Assembly: GCA_030673955.1 (NCBI GenBank)
Contig: DAOVBF010000033.1
Span: 1-8,674, forward strand
DNA: 8,674 nt
Source: Deltaproteobacteria bacterium
Lineage (GTDB): Bacteria; Myxococcota_A; UBA9160; SZUA-336
Reading direction: 5' to 3'
Shown here piece after piece: positions 1 through 5,827 of the stretch. Numbering within the stretch: the first letter of the stretch is position 1; the number at the start of each line of letters is the position of its first letter. The position numbers were made by a program, and so were the translations under genes. The notes under the pieces are model-generated. The model saw only the letters and a list, made by a program, of their open reading frames with translations. It made no database searches and was not told the origin of the DNA.

Positions 1-334
1 ACAGGAGGTTGTCGCCCAGCACCAAGGTGACGTTGTCCCCGGCGATGAAGTGCTCACCCACCAGGAACGCCTGCGCGATGCCCTCGGGTCGGGGTTGAAC
101 CGCATAGCAGAGGCGGATTCCCCATCTCGCTCCGTTGCCCAGCAGCGCTTCGAAGCGCGAGGTGTCTTCGGGCGTGGAACTCTACAGAATCTCCCGGATG
201 CCGGCCAGCATGAGCGTGGCGAGGGGGTAATAAATCATGGGCTTGTCGTAGACCGGCTGAAGCTGCTTGCTGGCCACGAGCGTGATCGGCTGCAGACGTG
301 AGCCGGACCCGCCTGCGAGGATGATGCCCTTCAC
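1..334 (-). pseudogene. rmlA: Glucose-1-phosphate thymidylyltransferase, 5' part, interrupted by stop
   Basis: The intact enzyme joins dTTP and glucose-1-phosphate to give dTDP-glucose, the first step of dTDP-rhamnose synthesis for surface polysaccharide, in the cytoplasm. The start is GTG at 334-332, preceded by a GGGAG ribosome site six bases upstream. The first 50 codons match the family closely: nucleotide-binding loop GGSGSRL at residues 8-14, then [17 protein letters not shown] and [10 protein letters not shown]. Codon 51 is TAG (184-182), where the family continues with two hydrophobic residues before STPEDT. The same frame then goes on without another stop to the window edge, reading STPEDTSRFEALLGNG, a Q-P-x-P-E-G-I-A-Q-A-F segment and LVLGDN. 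The break is therefore a nonsense change, not a frameshift. Codons 51 and 52 both differ from the family, so one base error does not obviously explain it. The gene continues past position 1. Family identity is secure; loss of function is likely, unless the stop is read through. Confidence 0.85.
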
Positions 335-433
335 TTCGTTCTCCCGGAGTCGCCTGGGGTTTCGCCGCGCGTGATAATCCGCAAATACGGCGGGCACGTC
401 CAGAAAGGGCTTCTCGCCTCAGCGACCCTCCAC
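335..433. other. Spacer between the two left-end pseudogenes
   Basis: About 100 bases between the end of the CoA-transferase remnant and the GTG of the rmlA remnant. It contains the rmlA ribosome site. The rmlA frame is open upstream of its GTG back to a TGA just before 418, reading [17 protein letters not shown], which I do not recognise; it may be chance or a scrap of a lost gene. Confidence 0.3.
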
Positions 434-939
434 CTATTCCTGCGTGCTGCGACCCAGCGCGGCCGCAGCCTCCGACTCGGAAAGACCGGCCTCGCGCAGC
501 ACCGACTCGCTGTCGGCTCCCAGATCGGGAGCGGGCCGTTCCGCCCGCATCTCGTATTCCGAGAGGCGCAGCGGGGGGGGGGGATCGTCTCGAAGCGTCC
601 GACCCTGGGGTGGTCCACGCTGCGGAAGTACTCCATCGCGCGTGCCTGAGGATCATCCAGCACCTCAGACACCTCGCGGACGGGTGACCAGCGACGCTTC
701 GGTGTCTGACGCGCGACCAAGCCGAGGGCTACGTCGTTTCCGAGCACGTAGAGTCCGATCTGGAAGAGTGAGACATCGACCACCTGGCCCCTGCCGGTGC
801 GGTCGCGGACGCGCAGGGCTGCGAGGATTCCGCACACCAGGCTCGAGCCCGCCGCGTGGCCGGCCACGAAGCTCGCGACCTCCACGACGCGAATCCCCTC
901 CAGAGGTGCAACCATGCGCCTTGGATCCTCCCACGCCAT
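434..939 (-). pseudogene. CaiB/BaiF-family CoA-transferase remnant, internally deleted and frameshifted
   Basis: Family III CoA-transferases move CoA between carboxylic acids; relatives are alpha-methylacyl-CoA racemases. The start is ATG at 939 or, more likely, 915 (GGAGG about 11 bases upstream). Family pieces appear in the right order: N-terminal [16 protein letters not shown]; then [22 protein letters not shown] from mid-protein; then SPVREVSEVLDDPQARAM from the C-terminal half. Intact members are about 380-400 residues, while these pieces total about 166, so blocks seem missing near 861-847 and 708-688. At the 11-G run (573-583) the frame changes. The other frame continues as LRLSEYE, RPAPDLGADSESVLREAGLS and ends at TAG 436-434, a normal family C-terminus. 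Residues expected in the missing blocks include much of the CoA and active-site region, so it should be inactive. It lies beside an acyl-CoA dehydrogenase gene, a common partnership in CoA-thioester metabolism, though here on the opposite strand. Confidence 0.8.
573..583. repeat. Homopolymer run of 11 G
   Basis: Eleven consecutive G on the plus strand (C on the coding strand of the CoA-transferase remnant). The reading frame of the remnant changes exactly here: the run is either one base too short or two too long for the two halves to join. Such a run could be a natural slippage site or a sequencing or assembly error. Confidence 0.95.
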
Positions 940-949
940 TTCTTATCAC
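921..949 (+). promoter_or_regulatory. Possible sigma70-type promoter for rpmG
   Basis: TTGGAT (921-926) and TATCAC (944-949) are separated by 17 bases and resemble -35 and -10 boxes. Each matches about four of six consensus positions. This would start transcription near 956, about 65 bases before the rpmG start, and places the promoter over the 5' end of the divergent CoA-transferase remnant. It is a pattern match only. Confidence 0.35.
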
Positions 950-977
950 AGGGCTCGAGATCCGGGCTCCCGGACCG

Positions 978-996
978 CCCCGGCTTGAAGCCGGGG
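978..996. other. GC-rich hairpin in rpmG leader
   Basis: CCCCGGC (978-984), loop TTGAA, GCCGGGG (990-996): a perfect 7-bp stem that would lie in the 5' leader of rpmG, about 25 bases before the start codon. No T-run follows, so it is not a typical intrinsic terminator. It could be a REP-like element or an RNA structure affecting rpmG expression. Only the inverted repeat itself is certain. Confidence 0.5.
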
Positions 997-1020
997 AGCG
1001 CCTGGGGTACCCAAGAGGAC

Positions 1021-1194
1021 GTGGCAAAAGCAAAGGGCGGACGCGAGAAGATCCGGCTCGAGAGCAGCGCGGGGACGGGCTTCTTCTACACCACGGTGAA
1101 GAACCGCAAGAACACGTCCGGGAAGCTGGAGCTCAAGAAGTACGATCCCGTCGTACGCAAGCACGTGGTCTTCAAGGAGAGCAAGCTCAAGTAG
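1021..1194 (+). CDS. rpmG: 50S ribosomal protein L33
   Basis: A small basic protein of the large ribosomal subunit, near the E site. The product is 57 residues, close to the family's usual 50-56. Motifs are diagnostic: [18 protein letters not shown] (8-25), [17 protein letters not shown] (28-44) and [10 protein letters not shown] (46-55). It has no cysteines, so it is the zinc-independent type common in proteobacteria. The start is GTG (1021-1023), with GAGG at 1015-1018, rather close at two bases; no in-frame ATG fits. It stands alone: the usual partners rpmB or secE/nusG are not next to it. A GC hairpin at 1203-1220 follows the stop. Identification is very secure; only the start codon is slightly open. 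Confidence 0.96.
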   Translation: MAKAKGGREKIRLESSAGTGFFYTTVKNRKNTSGKLELKKYDPVVRKHVVFKESKLK

Positions 1195-1202
1195 GGCAAG
1201 CG

Positions 1203-1220
1203 CCTGGGCCCGCGCCCGGG
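1203..1220. terminator. Possible terminator hairpin after rpmG
   Basis: CCTGGGC (1203-1209) and GCCCGGG (1214-1220) form a 7-bp stem with one G-T pair and a four-base loop, nine bases after the rpmG stop. No T-run follows, so any termination would be of the weaker, T-less type. Two imperfect 16-base tandem units (1216-1231 and 1232-1247, sharing CCGGGACCCGC) overlap its right arm. Confidence 0.35.
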
Positions 1221-1257
1221 ACCCGCCAGGACCGGGACCCGCTGGTAAGATCCACTC

Positions 1258-2424
1258 ATGGATTTCTCGCCGGGCCCGGAGCTGGAGAGCATCCAGCAAG
1301 AGGCCGAGAAGCTGGCCGCCGCCTTCGGGGACGACTACTGGCTCGACCACGACGAGCGGAAGGCCTTCCCGTGGGACTTCTACAACTCCTTTGCGGCTCA
1401 GGGATGGCTGGGGATTCTGATCCCTGAGAAGTACGGGGGTGCCGCTCTCGGGGTCCTCCAGGCCGGGACACTGCTGCGGAGCGTGGCCGCCAGCGGCGGG
1501 GCCATGAATGCGGCCTCCACCCTCCACATGTCCATCTTCGGGATGGCGCCTGTCATCCACCACGGCTCGGAGGCCATGAAGGAGCGCTACCTGCCCCCCG
1601 TGGCCAGCGGGGAGCTCCACGTGTCCTTCGGGGTGACCGAGGACGATGCGGGTACCGACACCTCTCGCATCCGGACCTTCGCCCGTCGCGAAGGCGATCA
1701 CTTCATCGTGAATGGAAAGAAGGTTTGGAACACGAAGGCTCAGCAGGCCCAGAAAATCCTGCTTCTGGCTCGTACGACCCCCCGAGAGGAGTGCCGCAAG
1801 CGCCTTGAGGGCATGACACTTTTTCTGGCCGACCTGGACCCGGCCCACTGCGAGATCCGGGACATTCCCAAGCTGGGACGGAACGCGGTCAACTCGAACG
1901 AGGTCTTCCTACGGGACCTTCCAGTCCCGACCGAGGACGTGGTCGGCGAGGTCGGACGGGGCTTCTACCACCTCCTGGATGGCATCAATCCCGAGCGCAT
2001 CCTGCTGGCGGCGGAGGCTGTCGGGATCGGCCGACGGGCGCTCGAGGTGGCGGTGGCATACGCCAAGCAGCGGGTGGTCTTCGACCGTCCCATCGGCCAG
2101 AACCAGGCCATCGCCCATCCCCTGGCGGACTCCCACAGTGAGCTCGAGGCCGCGGATCTGCTCTGGCAAAGTGCTGCCTGGAGCTACGACCGCAGAGAGC
2201 CTGTGGGGGGAAAGGCCAACATGGCAAAGCTGCGAGCTGCGGAGGCCGGCTTCCGCGCCTGCGATCGAGCGCTTCAGACCTTCGGCGGCTTCGGGTACGC
2301 GCGGGAGTTTCACGTCGAGCGCTACTGGCGCGAGGCGCGCCTGATGCGTCTAGTGCCCATCTCCCAGGAGATGGCGCTCAATCACATCGCCGAGCACGTC
2401 CTGGGGCTGCCCCGCAGCTACTGA
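1258..2424 (+). CDS. Acyl-CoA dehydrogenase, isovaleryl-CoA/long-chain type base position
   Basis: An FAD enzyme that introduces the alpha-beta double bond into an acyl-CoA and passes electrons to electron-transfer flavoprotein; the substrate is unknown. It is full length at 388 residues. The N-terminal helical domain runs to about 120, and the central beta domain begins with FGVTEDDAGTD (124-134) and includes NGKKVWNT (152-159). The C-terminal helical domain holds RVVFDRPIGQNQAIAHPLAD (272-291) and TFGGFGYAREFHVERYWREARL (341-362). Where most members carry the catalytic glutamate (YEGT), this one reads LVPISQEM. Instead GINPERILLA (242-251) places a glutamate, E246, where isovaleryl-CoA and long-chain dehydrogenases have their base. 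The start is ATG 1258; no good ribosome site is visible, only a weak AAGA. It lies downstream of rpmG with 63 bases between. It is a different subfamily from the dehydrogenase at the right end. Confidence 0.93.
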   Translation: MDFSPGPELESIQQEAEKLAAAFGDDYWLDHDERKAFPWDFYNSFAAQGWLGILIPEKYGGAALGVLQAGTLLRSVAASGGAMNAASTLHMSIFGMAPVIHHGSEAMKERYLPPVASGELHVSFGVTEDDAGTDTSRIRTFARREGDHFIVNGKKVWNTKAQQAQKILLLARTTPREECRKRLEGMTLFLADLDPAHCEIRDIPKLGRNAVNSNEVFLRDLPVPTEDVVGEVGRGFYHLLDGINPERILLAAEAVGIGRRALEVAVAYAKQRVVFDRPIGQNQAIAHPLADSHSELEAADLLWQSAAWSYDRREPVGGKANMAKLRAAEAGFRACDRALQTFGGFGYAREFHVERYWREARLMRLVPISQEMALNHIAEHVLGLPRSY

Positions 2425-2661
2425 GGCCAGCGTCGTTTCGCGCTCCTCCGGTGTTCCCGCTTCGGCGTGCGAGCCTGGCTTGACCGGTGCGGGGGTGGGC
2501 ATTAGGCTTCGACGCGGCTGAGGTGTGGAAGCGCGCGCCGCGGCGACGAGTTCACCCGCCATGCAGCGCTTTTTTGGGGGGGTGAGCTCCCCTTTTCTTC
2601 GTTCTTAGCCCCCCTACACCCTGCAGCCGACTCCCGAGGTGCAAAGAACAAGGAGAAGAGT
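2425..2661. other. Intergenic region with leader of the heme A cluster
   Basis: 237 bases with no convincing ORF. It contains a candidate promoter (2480-2508), a T6-G7 homopolymer junction (2570-2582) followed by GAGCTC and CCCCTTTT, and an AAGGAG ribosome site (2650-2655) for the next gene. The G-run and the following CCCC could form a short weak stem, but no clear terminator for the upstream dehydrogenase gene is seen. Confidence 0.5.
2480..2508 (+). promoter_or_regulatory. Possible sigma70-type promoter of the ctaAB cluster
   Basis: TTGACC (2480-2485, five of six to consensus) and TAGGCT (2503-2508, three of six, including the key TA...T positions) are spaced by 17 bases. A start near 2515 would give a leader of about 147 bases before the first gene. 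No operator-like palindrome was recognised near it. Pattern match only. Confidence 0.4.
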
Positions 2662-3006
2662 GTGACCCCCCCGCGTGCACCGCTGGCTTTCGCCATCGCT
2701 CTCGCCGTACTAGCGGGGTTCTGGATATACTCCAGTGTCAACTCGCCACCCACCCCGCAGTCCACGTTCTTCCCGAGCACTGACTTCGCGCACAGTACCC
2801 ACGGCGTCTACACCTTCTTCAACATCTTGCTCCTGACCATCTTCATCGTCTTCGAAGGCGCGCGGGTGTATACGATGTCTAGGTATCGGAGGCGCGGGGA
2901 CGAGTTGCCGGCGCAGACGCACGGCAACATCGCATTCGAGCTGGGCGGCACGCTGGCGACGGCCGTCCTGGTGCTGATGCTGCTCTACAGCCGGTTTGAA
3001 ACCTGA
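2662..3006 (+). CDS. Stand-alone cytochrome c oxidase subunit II transmembrane-domain protein, no CuA domain
   Basis: A 114-residue membrane protein with hydrophobic segments at about 8-24, 49-71 and 91-110. PPTPQSTFFPST (29-40) and the loop RYRRRGDELPAQTHGN (74-89) match the region around and between the two membrane helices of bacterial cytochrome c oxidase subunit II. The first segment would be the leader. E93 in AFELGGT aligns with the family glutamate before the WT motif, a residue linked to K-channel proton entry; the WT itself is replaced by GGT. The protein stops right after the second helix, so the cupredoxin domain with its CuA cysteines and histidines is absent. There is no room for it, because ctaA begins ten bases on. 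The start is GTG 2662 with AAGGAG six bases upstream. It heads the heme A cluster, so a role in oxidase assembly or as an oxidase or heme-synthase subunit is plausible but inferred. Homology is fairly secure; function is unknown. Confidence 0.75.
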   Translation: MTPPRAPLAFAIALAVLAGFWIYSSVNSPPTPQSTFFPSTDFAHSTHGVYTFFNILLLTIFIVFEGARVYTMSRYRRRGDELPAQTHGNIAFELGGTLATAVLVLMLLYSRFET

Positions 3007-3016
3007 GGAGAAAGCG

Positions 3017-3967
3017 ATGTTGGCTGCTCAAACCAATAACGGTCGGGTTCTGGGGTGGGGGTTCGCTGGTCTTGCCGCTGCGAGCTTCGTCCTCATCGTT
3101 CTGGGTGCGCTCGTGCGTGCGCACGGGGCGGGCCTCGCCTGTCCGGACTGGCCGCTCTGCTTCGGCGAACTCGTCCCAGCCTTCGATCTGCGCGTGGCGT
3201 TCGAGTGGGGCCATCGTGTGTTTGCAGCCGGTGTCACGCTCGGCCTCGCGGCTTTGACGATTCTCGTGTGGCGCAGGCGCGAATGGCGTGAGGCTACCCA
3301 GCGTGCGCTCGTCCTCGCATGGTCTCTGCTGGTTGCCCAGGTTCTGCTGGGTGGGCTGACGGTGATTCTGCGGCTCGTGCCCTGGAGCGTAACCGCCCAC
3401 CTCCTGGTGGGAACGAGCTTCTGCCTGGTTCTGCTCTGGATCTCCCGCGACCTCTTCGAACTGAGTCGGGAGCGAGCGGCCGCCCGGCCGCCGCTCTCCG
3501 CGACTGTGCGCGCGCTGGTCGCCCTGACGGCGCTCTTGATCACGCTGCAGATCTCGCTGGGTGGCCTTGTCTCGAGCCACGCGGCGGGGCTGGCGTGCGG
3601 CAGCTTCCCGACCTGCGACGGTGAGTCACTCGCCCCGAGCTTGACGGGGCTGGTGGGCTTGCACGTCATCCACCGCCTCATCGCGTACGCGCTCTTTGCG
3701 AGCTACATCCTACTCACCTGGCTCACGCGTCATGCGGGCCGCACCGGCAAGCTGGTGCGCTCGGGGATGCGGCTGGTGCTGGTCCAGATCGCGCTCGGCG
3801 CAGCCAATGTGGTGCTGCGACTTCCCATCGAAGTCACGGCGTTACACTCCGCGACCGCAGTGGCTATCGTGCTCTTGACCGGGCTCATCGTGCGCGAGGT
3901 GGTGTACGGGCGGACGGAGGCGTTGGGGCTACGGTGTGCGGGGAGGGAGGCGCTGGAGATCGGATGA
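3017..3967 (+). CDS. ctaA: Heme A synthase (COX15/CtaA)
   Basis: An integral membrane enzyme that oxidises the C8 methyl of heme O to a formyl group, giving heme A for cytochrome oxidase. The product is 316 residues with eight predicted membrane helices in two similar halves. The expected heme-ligand histidines are present: EWGHR (E63, H66), TAHLLVG (H128), HVIHR (H219) and TALHSAT (H277). The two outer loops carry matched cysteine pairs: CPDWPLC (42, 48) after GAGLA and CGSFPTC (194, 200) after AAGLA. This is the two-pair form; the Bacillus enzyme has only the first pair. The start is ATG 3017 with GAGGAG (3005-3010) six bases before; that site overlaps the stop codon of the upstream gene. 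An in-frame TTG at 2996 lacks support. The stop overlaps the ctaB start (ATGA), implying coupled translation. Confidence 0.95.
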   Translation: MLAAQTNNGRVLGWGFAGLAAASFVLIVLGALVRAHGAGLACPDWPLCFGELVPAFDLRVAFEWGHRVFAAGVTLGLAALTILVWRRREWREATQRALVLAWSLLVAQVLLGGLTVILRLVPWSVTAHLLVGTSFCLVLLWISRDLFELSRERAAARPPLSATVRALVALTALLITLQISLGGLVSSHAAGLACGSFPTCDGESLAPSLTGLVGLHVIHRLIAYALFASYILLTWLTRHAGRTGKLVRSGMRLVLVQIALGAANVVLRLPIEVTALHSATAVAIVLLTGLIVREVVYGRTEALGLRCAGREALEIG

Positions 3968-4836
3968 ACGCCCTGGGCTCCTACATCGCGTTGACGAAGC
4001 CCCGGCTGCTGCCGCTCGTGCTCCTCTCCGGGCTGCCGGCTCTGGTGATGGCTGCGGGCGGCTGGCCGTCCGCCGACCTGGTGACCGTGGTTCTGCTCGG
4101 CACGGCGCTCGCGGCCGGGGCCGCGAACGTGTTCAATAGCTACTTGGAGCGTGAGCGCGACGCCCGCATGGAACGCACCCGCACACGTCCGCTCCCCTCT
4201 GGGGTCTTACGGCCCGTGCATGCGCTTCTGTTCGGCCTGGCGCTCACGATGATGGGCACGAGCCTGCTCTGGCTCGTCGCGGGACCCATGGCCGCGCTCG
4301 TGGCGCTCGCGGGCATCCTGTTCTACGTGTTCATCTACACGCTCTGGCTCAAGCCGCGGACGCCCGCTTGCGTCATTATCGGTGGAGTCTCCGGCGCAGT
4401 GGCACCGCTGATCGCCGATGCGGCCGTTCACGGCGCGATCGGCGTCGCGGGCTGGACGCTCTTCGCGATCATCTTCGTGTGGCAGCCCCCGCATTTCTGG
4501 TCCATCGCACTCTATCATCGGCGGGAGTACGAGGCGGCGGGCTTCCCGCTCCTGTCCAGCCGGATTGGCGAGGACGCGACCCGTCGGCGAATCGTGCTCT
4601 GGGTCGCGGCGCTGGTCCCGATCACGCTGCTGCCGGCTGCTCTCTCGCTGCCCGGTCCCGTCTACGCAGTTGCGGCCCTCGGGCTCGGCGGGTGGTTTCT
4701 ATATCACGCCGTGCTTCTCGAGCGCCGACGGGATGACCCCTCGGCGTGTCGTTTCTTCCGCGTCTCGCTCGTCTACCTCATGAGTCTTTTTGGGGCGATG
4801 ATCGTAGACCTGCTCTGCAGAGTGGGTGCGGTGTGA
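3964..4836 (+). CDS. ctaB: Protoheme IX farnesyltransferase (heme O synthase)
   Basis: A UbiA-superfamily membrane prenyltransferase that adds a farnesyl group to heme B, giving heme O, the substrate of CtaA. The product is 290 residues, typical for the family, with about eight to nine helices. Marks of the family: LTKPR (10-14), N58 with ERERDARMERTRTRPLPSG (62-80), YTLWLKPRT (125-133), GAVAPL (144-149), WQPPHFWSIAL (173-183) and EYEAAGFPLL (188-197). In the first metal-diphosphate motif the usual first aspartate is glutamate (E62), while D66 is kept. In the second the usual DY is EY (E188). These are conservative changes and may be normal for the lineage. The start is ATG 3964, overlapping the ctaA stop, with GGAG five bases upstream; GTG 3934 is a less likely alternative. 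Confidence 0.94.
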   Translation: MNALGSYIALTKPRLLPLVLLSGLPALVMAAGGWPSADLVTVVLLGTALAAGAANVFNSYLERERDARMERTRTRPLPSGVLRPVHALLFGLALTMMGTSLLWLVAGPMAALVALAGILFYVFIYTLWLKPRTPACVIIGGVSGAVAPLIADAAVHGAIGVAGWTLFAIIFVWQPPHFWSIALYHRREYEAAGFPLLSSRIGEDATRRRIVLWVAALVPITLLPAALSLPGPVYAVAALGLGGWFLYHAVLLERRRDDPSACRFFRVSLVYLMSLFGAMIVDLLCRVGAV

Positions 4837-4889
4837 TGCGGGCCAGTACGTTCGCCAGCTTTCCGGAACCTGACCTGGCACTTCGGTGA
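4836..4889 (+). CDS. Possible 17-codon coupling ORF between ctaB and the ABC ATPase
   Basis: ATG at 4836 shares its A with the ctaB stop (TGATG). The ORF reads MRASTFASFPEPDLALR and its TGA (4887-4889) overlaps the GTG start of the ABC ATPase (GTGA). It exactly fills the 49-base gap and has no homology I recognise. The GTG that follows lacks a strong ribosome site, so reinitiation after this mini-ORF could carry ribosomes from ctaB to the transporter genes. The arrangement is directly visible; translation is inferred and may be chance. Confidence 0.25.
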   Translation: MRASTFASFPEPDLALR

Positions 4890-5827
4890 CCGAGACGCTC
4901 GCTGTCGAGACGGGGGCTCTGGTCAAGCGTTACGAGAACGTCTTGGCGCTTGCGGGCCTGGATCTCGCGATCGAGCCTGGTTGCTTCTTCGGGTTGCTCG
5001 GACCCAATGGCGCGGGCAAGACCACGGCCGTCTCTATTCTATGTACCCTCCTGCGGCCCACCTCTGGTGAAGCCCGTGTCTTCGGGAAGGATGTGGTCCG
5101 GGAGCGGCCCGCCGTTCGGCCGCTTCTCGGGATCGTCTTCCAGGATCCGAGCCTCGATACCGAGCTCACGGGCCGCGAGAATCTCGATATCCACGCGCGT
5201 TTGTATCGGCTTCCCGAGCGCGCGGCCCGCATAGAGCAAGCGCTGGACATGATGGACATGGCCCGGGACGCGGACCGGGGGGTCCGGTCTCTTTCCGGCG
5301 GCATGCGTCGGCGCCTCGAGATCGCCCGCGGACTTCTCCACGGCCCGAGCGTGCTATTTCTCGATGAGCCCACGCTGGGTCTCGATGTGCACGCGCGTCG
5401 CTCGCTTTGGCAGCACCTGGAACGGTTGCGTGACGGCGGCCTCACCCTGGTTCTGACGACGCACGCGATGGACGAGGCGGCCCGGCTCTGCGAAAGAGTG
5501 GCGATCCTTAACGAAGGACGGATCGTGGCAGCCGGTACGCCCCGGGAGCTGTGTCAGGAGGTCGGGGGGGACCACATCGAGTTGGAGCTGGATCGACCGG
5601 AGGATGCGCTTCCCTTGCTACGCGCAAAGCCGAACGTGCGCGACGTCTGGATGGAGAATCGGACGGTCGTCATCACTGTCGAGCACGCACCGACAGAGCT
5701 CGTGCCGCTGATCGAGACACTGAAAACGCTGGGGATCCATGCGGTGCGCATGCGAGAGGTGAATCTCGAGGATGCGTTCGTGCATTTTACCGGTCACAAG
5801 ATCGACGCGGCGGGGAATCTCGCATGA
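4886..5827 (+). CDS. ABC transporter ATP-binding protein, DrrA type
   Basis: The cytoplasmic ATPase of an ABC-2-type exporter, 313 residues. All motifs are intact: Walker A GPNGAGKT (39-46), Q-loop FQDPSLD (Q86), signature LSGGM (136-140), Walker B VLFLDEP (156-162), D-loop LGLD and H-loop TTHAMDEA (H193). The C-terminal tail after about 225 contains VNLEDAFVHFTG (292-303), the form seen in DrrA/NodI-like exporter ATPases, and pairs with an ABC-2 permease gene whose start overlaps its stop (ATGA). The start is GTG 4886. The substrate cannot be told from the sequence. Its place directly after ctaAB suggests a task in oxidase or heme A biogenesis (heme, copper or a lipid-like intermediate), but that is context only. 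Confidence 0.93.
   Translation: MTETLAVETGALVKRYENVLALAGLDLAIEPGCFFGLLGPNGAGKTTAVSILCTLLRPTSGEARVFGKDVVRERPAVRPLLGIVFQDPSLDTELTGRENLDIHARLYRLPERAARIEQALDMMDMARDADRGVRSLSGGMRRRLEIARGLLHGPSVLFLDEPTLGLDVHARRSLWQHLERLRDGGLTLVLTTHAMDEAARLCERVAILNEGRIVAAGTPRELCQEVGGDHIELELDRPEDALPLLRAKPNVRDVWMENRTVVITVEHAPTELVPLIETLKTLGIHAVRMREVNLEDAFVHFTGHKIDAAGNLA

Noticed and set aside
182..397. Longer rmlA start at GTG 397
   Set aside because: The extra residues do not match the family, which begins MKGIILAGG; the GTG at 334 has a well-placed GGGAG site.
1216..1247. Two 16-base tandem units as a functional repeat
   Set aside because: Only 11 of 16 positions form a clean shared block and there are just two copies; may be chance in GC-rich DNA.
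444..1427. Long plus-strand ORF of 327 codons
   Set aside because: Rich in Arg, Pro and Gly, crosses the divergent CoA-transferase remnant, rpmG and the dehydrogenase in other frames, and matches no family; a GC-rich shadow.
946..1848. Minus-strand ORF of 300 codons opposite the acyl-CoA dehydrogenase
   Set aside because: Antisense to a strongly conserved gene, low-complexity composition, no recognised motif.
2570..2598. T6-G7 ... CCCCTTTT as an intrinsic terminator
   Set aside because: Only about four base pairs can form and the T-run after CCCC is short; not convincing in either direction.
2996..3016. TTG start for ctaA at 2996
   Set aside because: ATG 3017 has an ideal GAGGAG at six bases, while the TTG overlaps the previous gene without a ribosome site.
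5551..5823. Upstream extension of the ABC permease
   Set aside because: Lies within the ATPase gene in another frame, Arg-rich, no family match; ATG 5824 overlaps the ATPase stop as expected.
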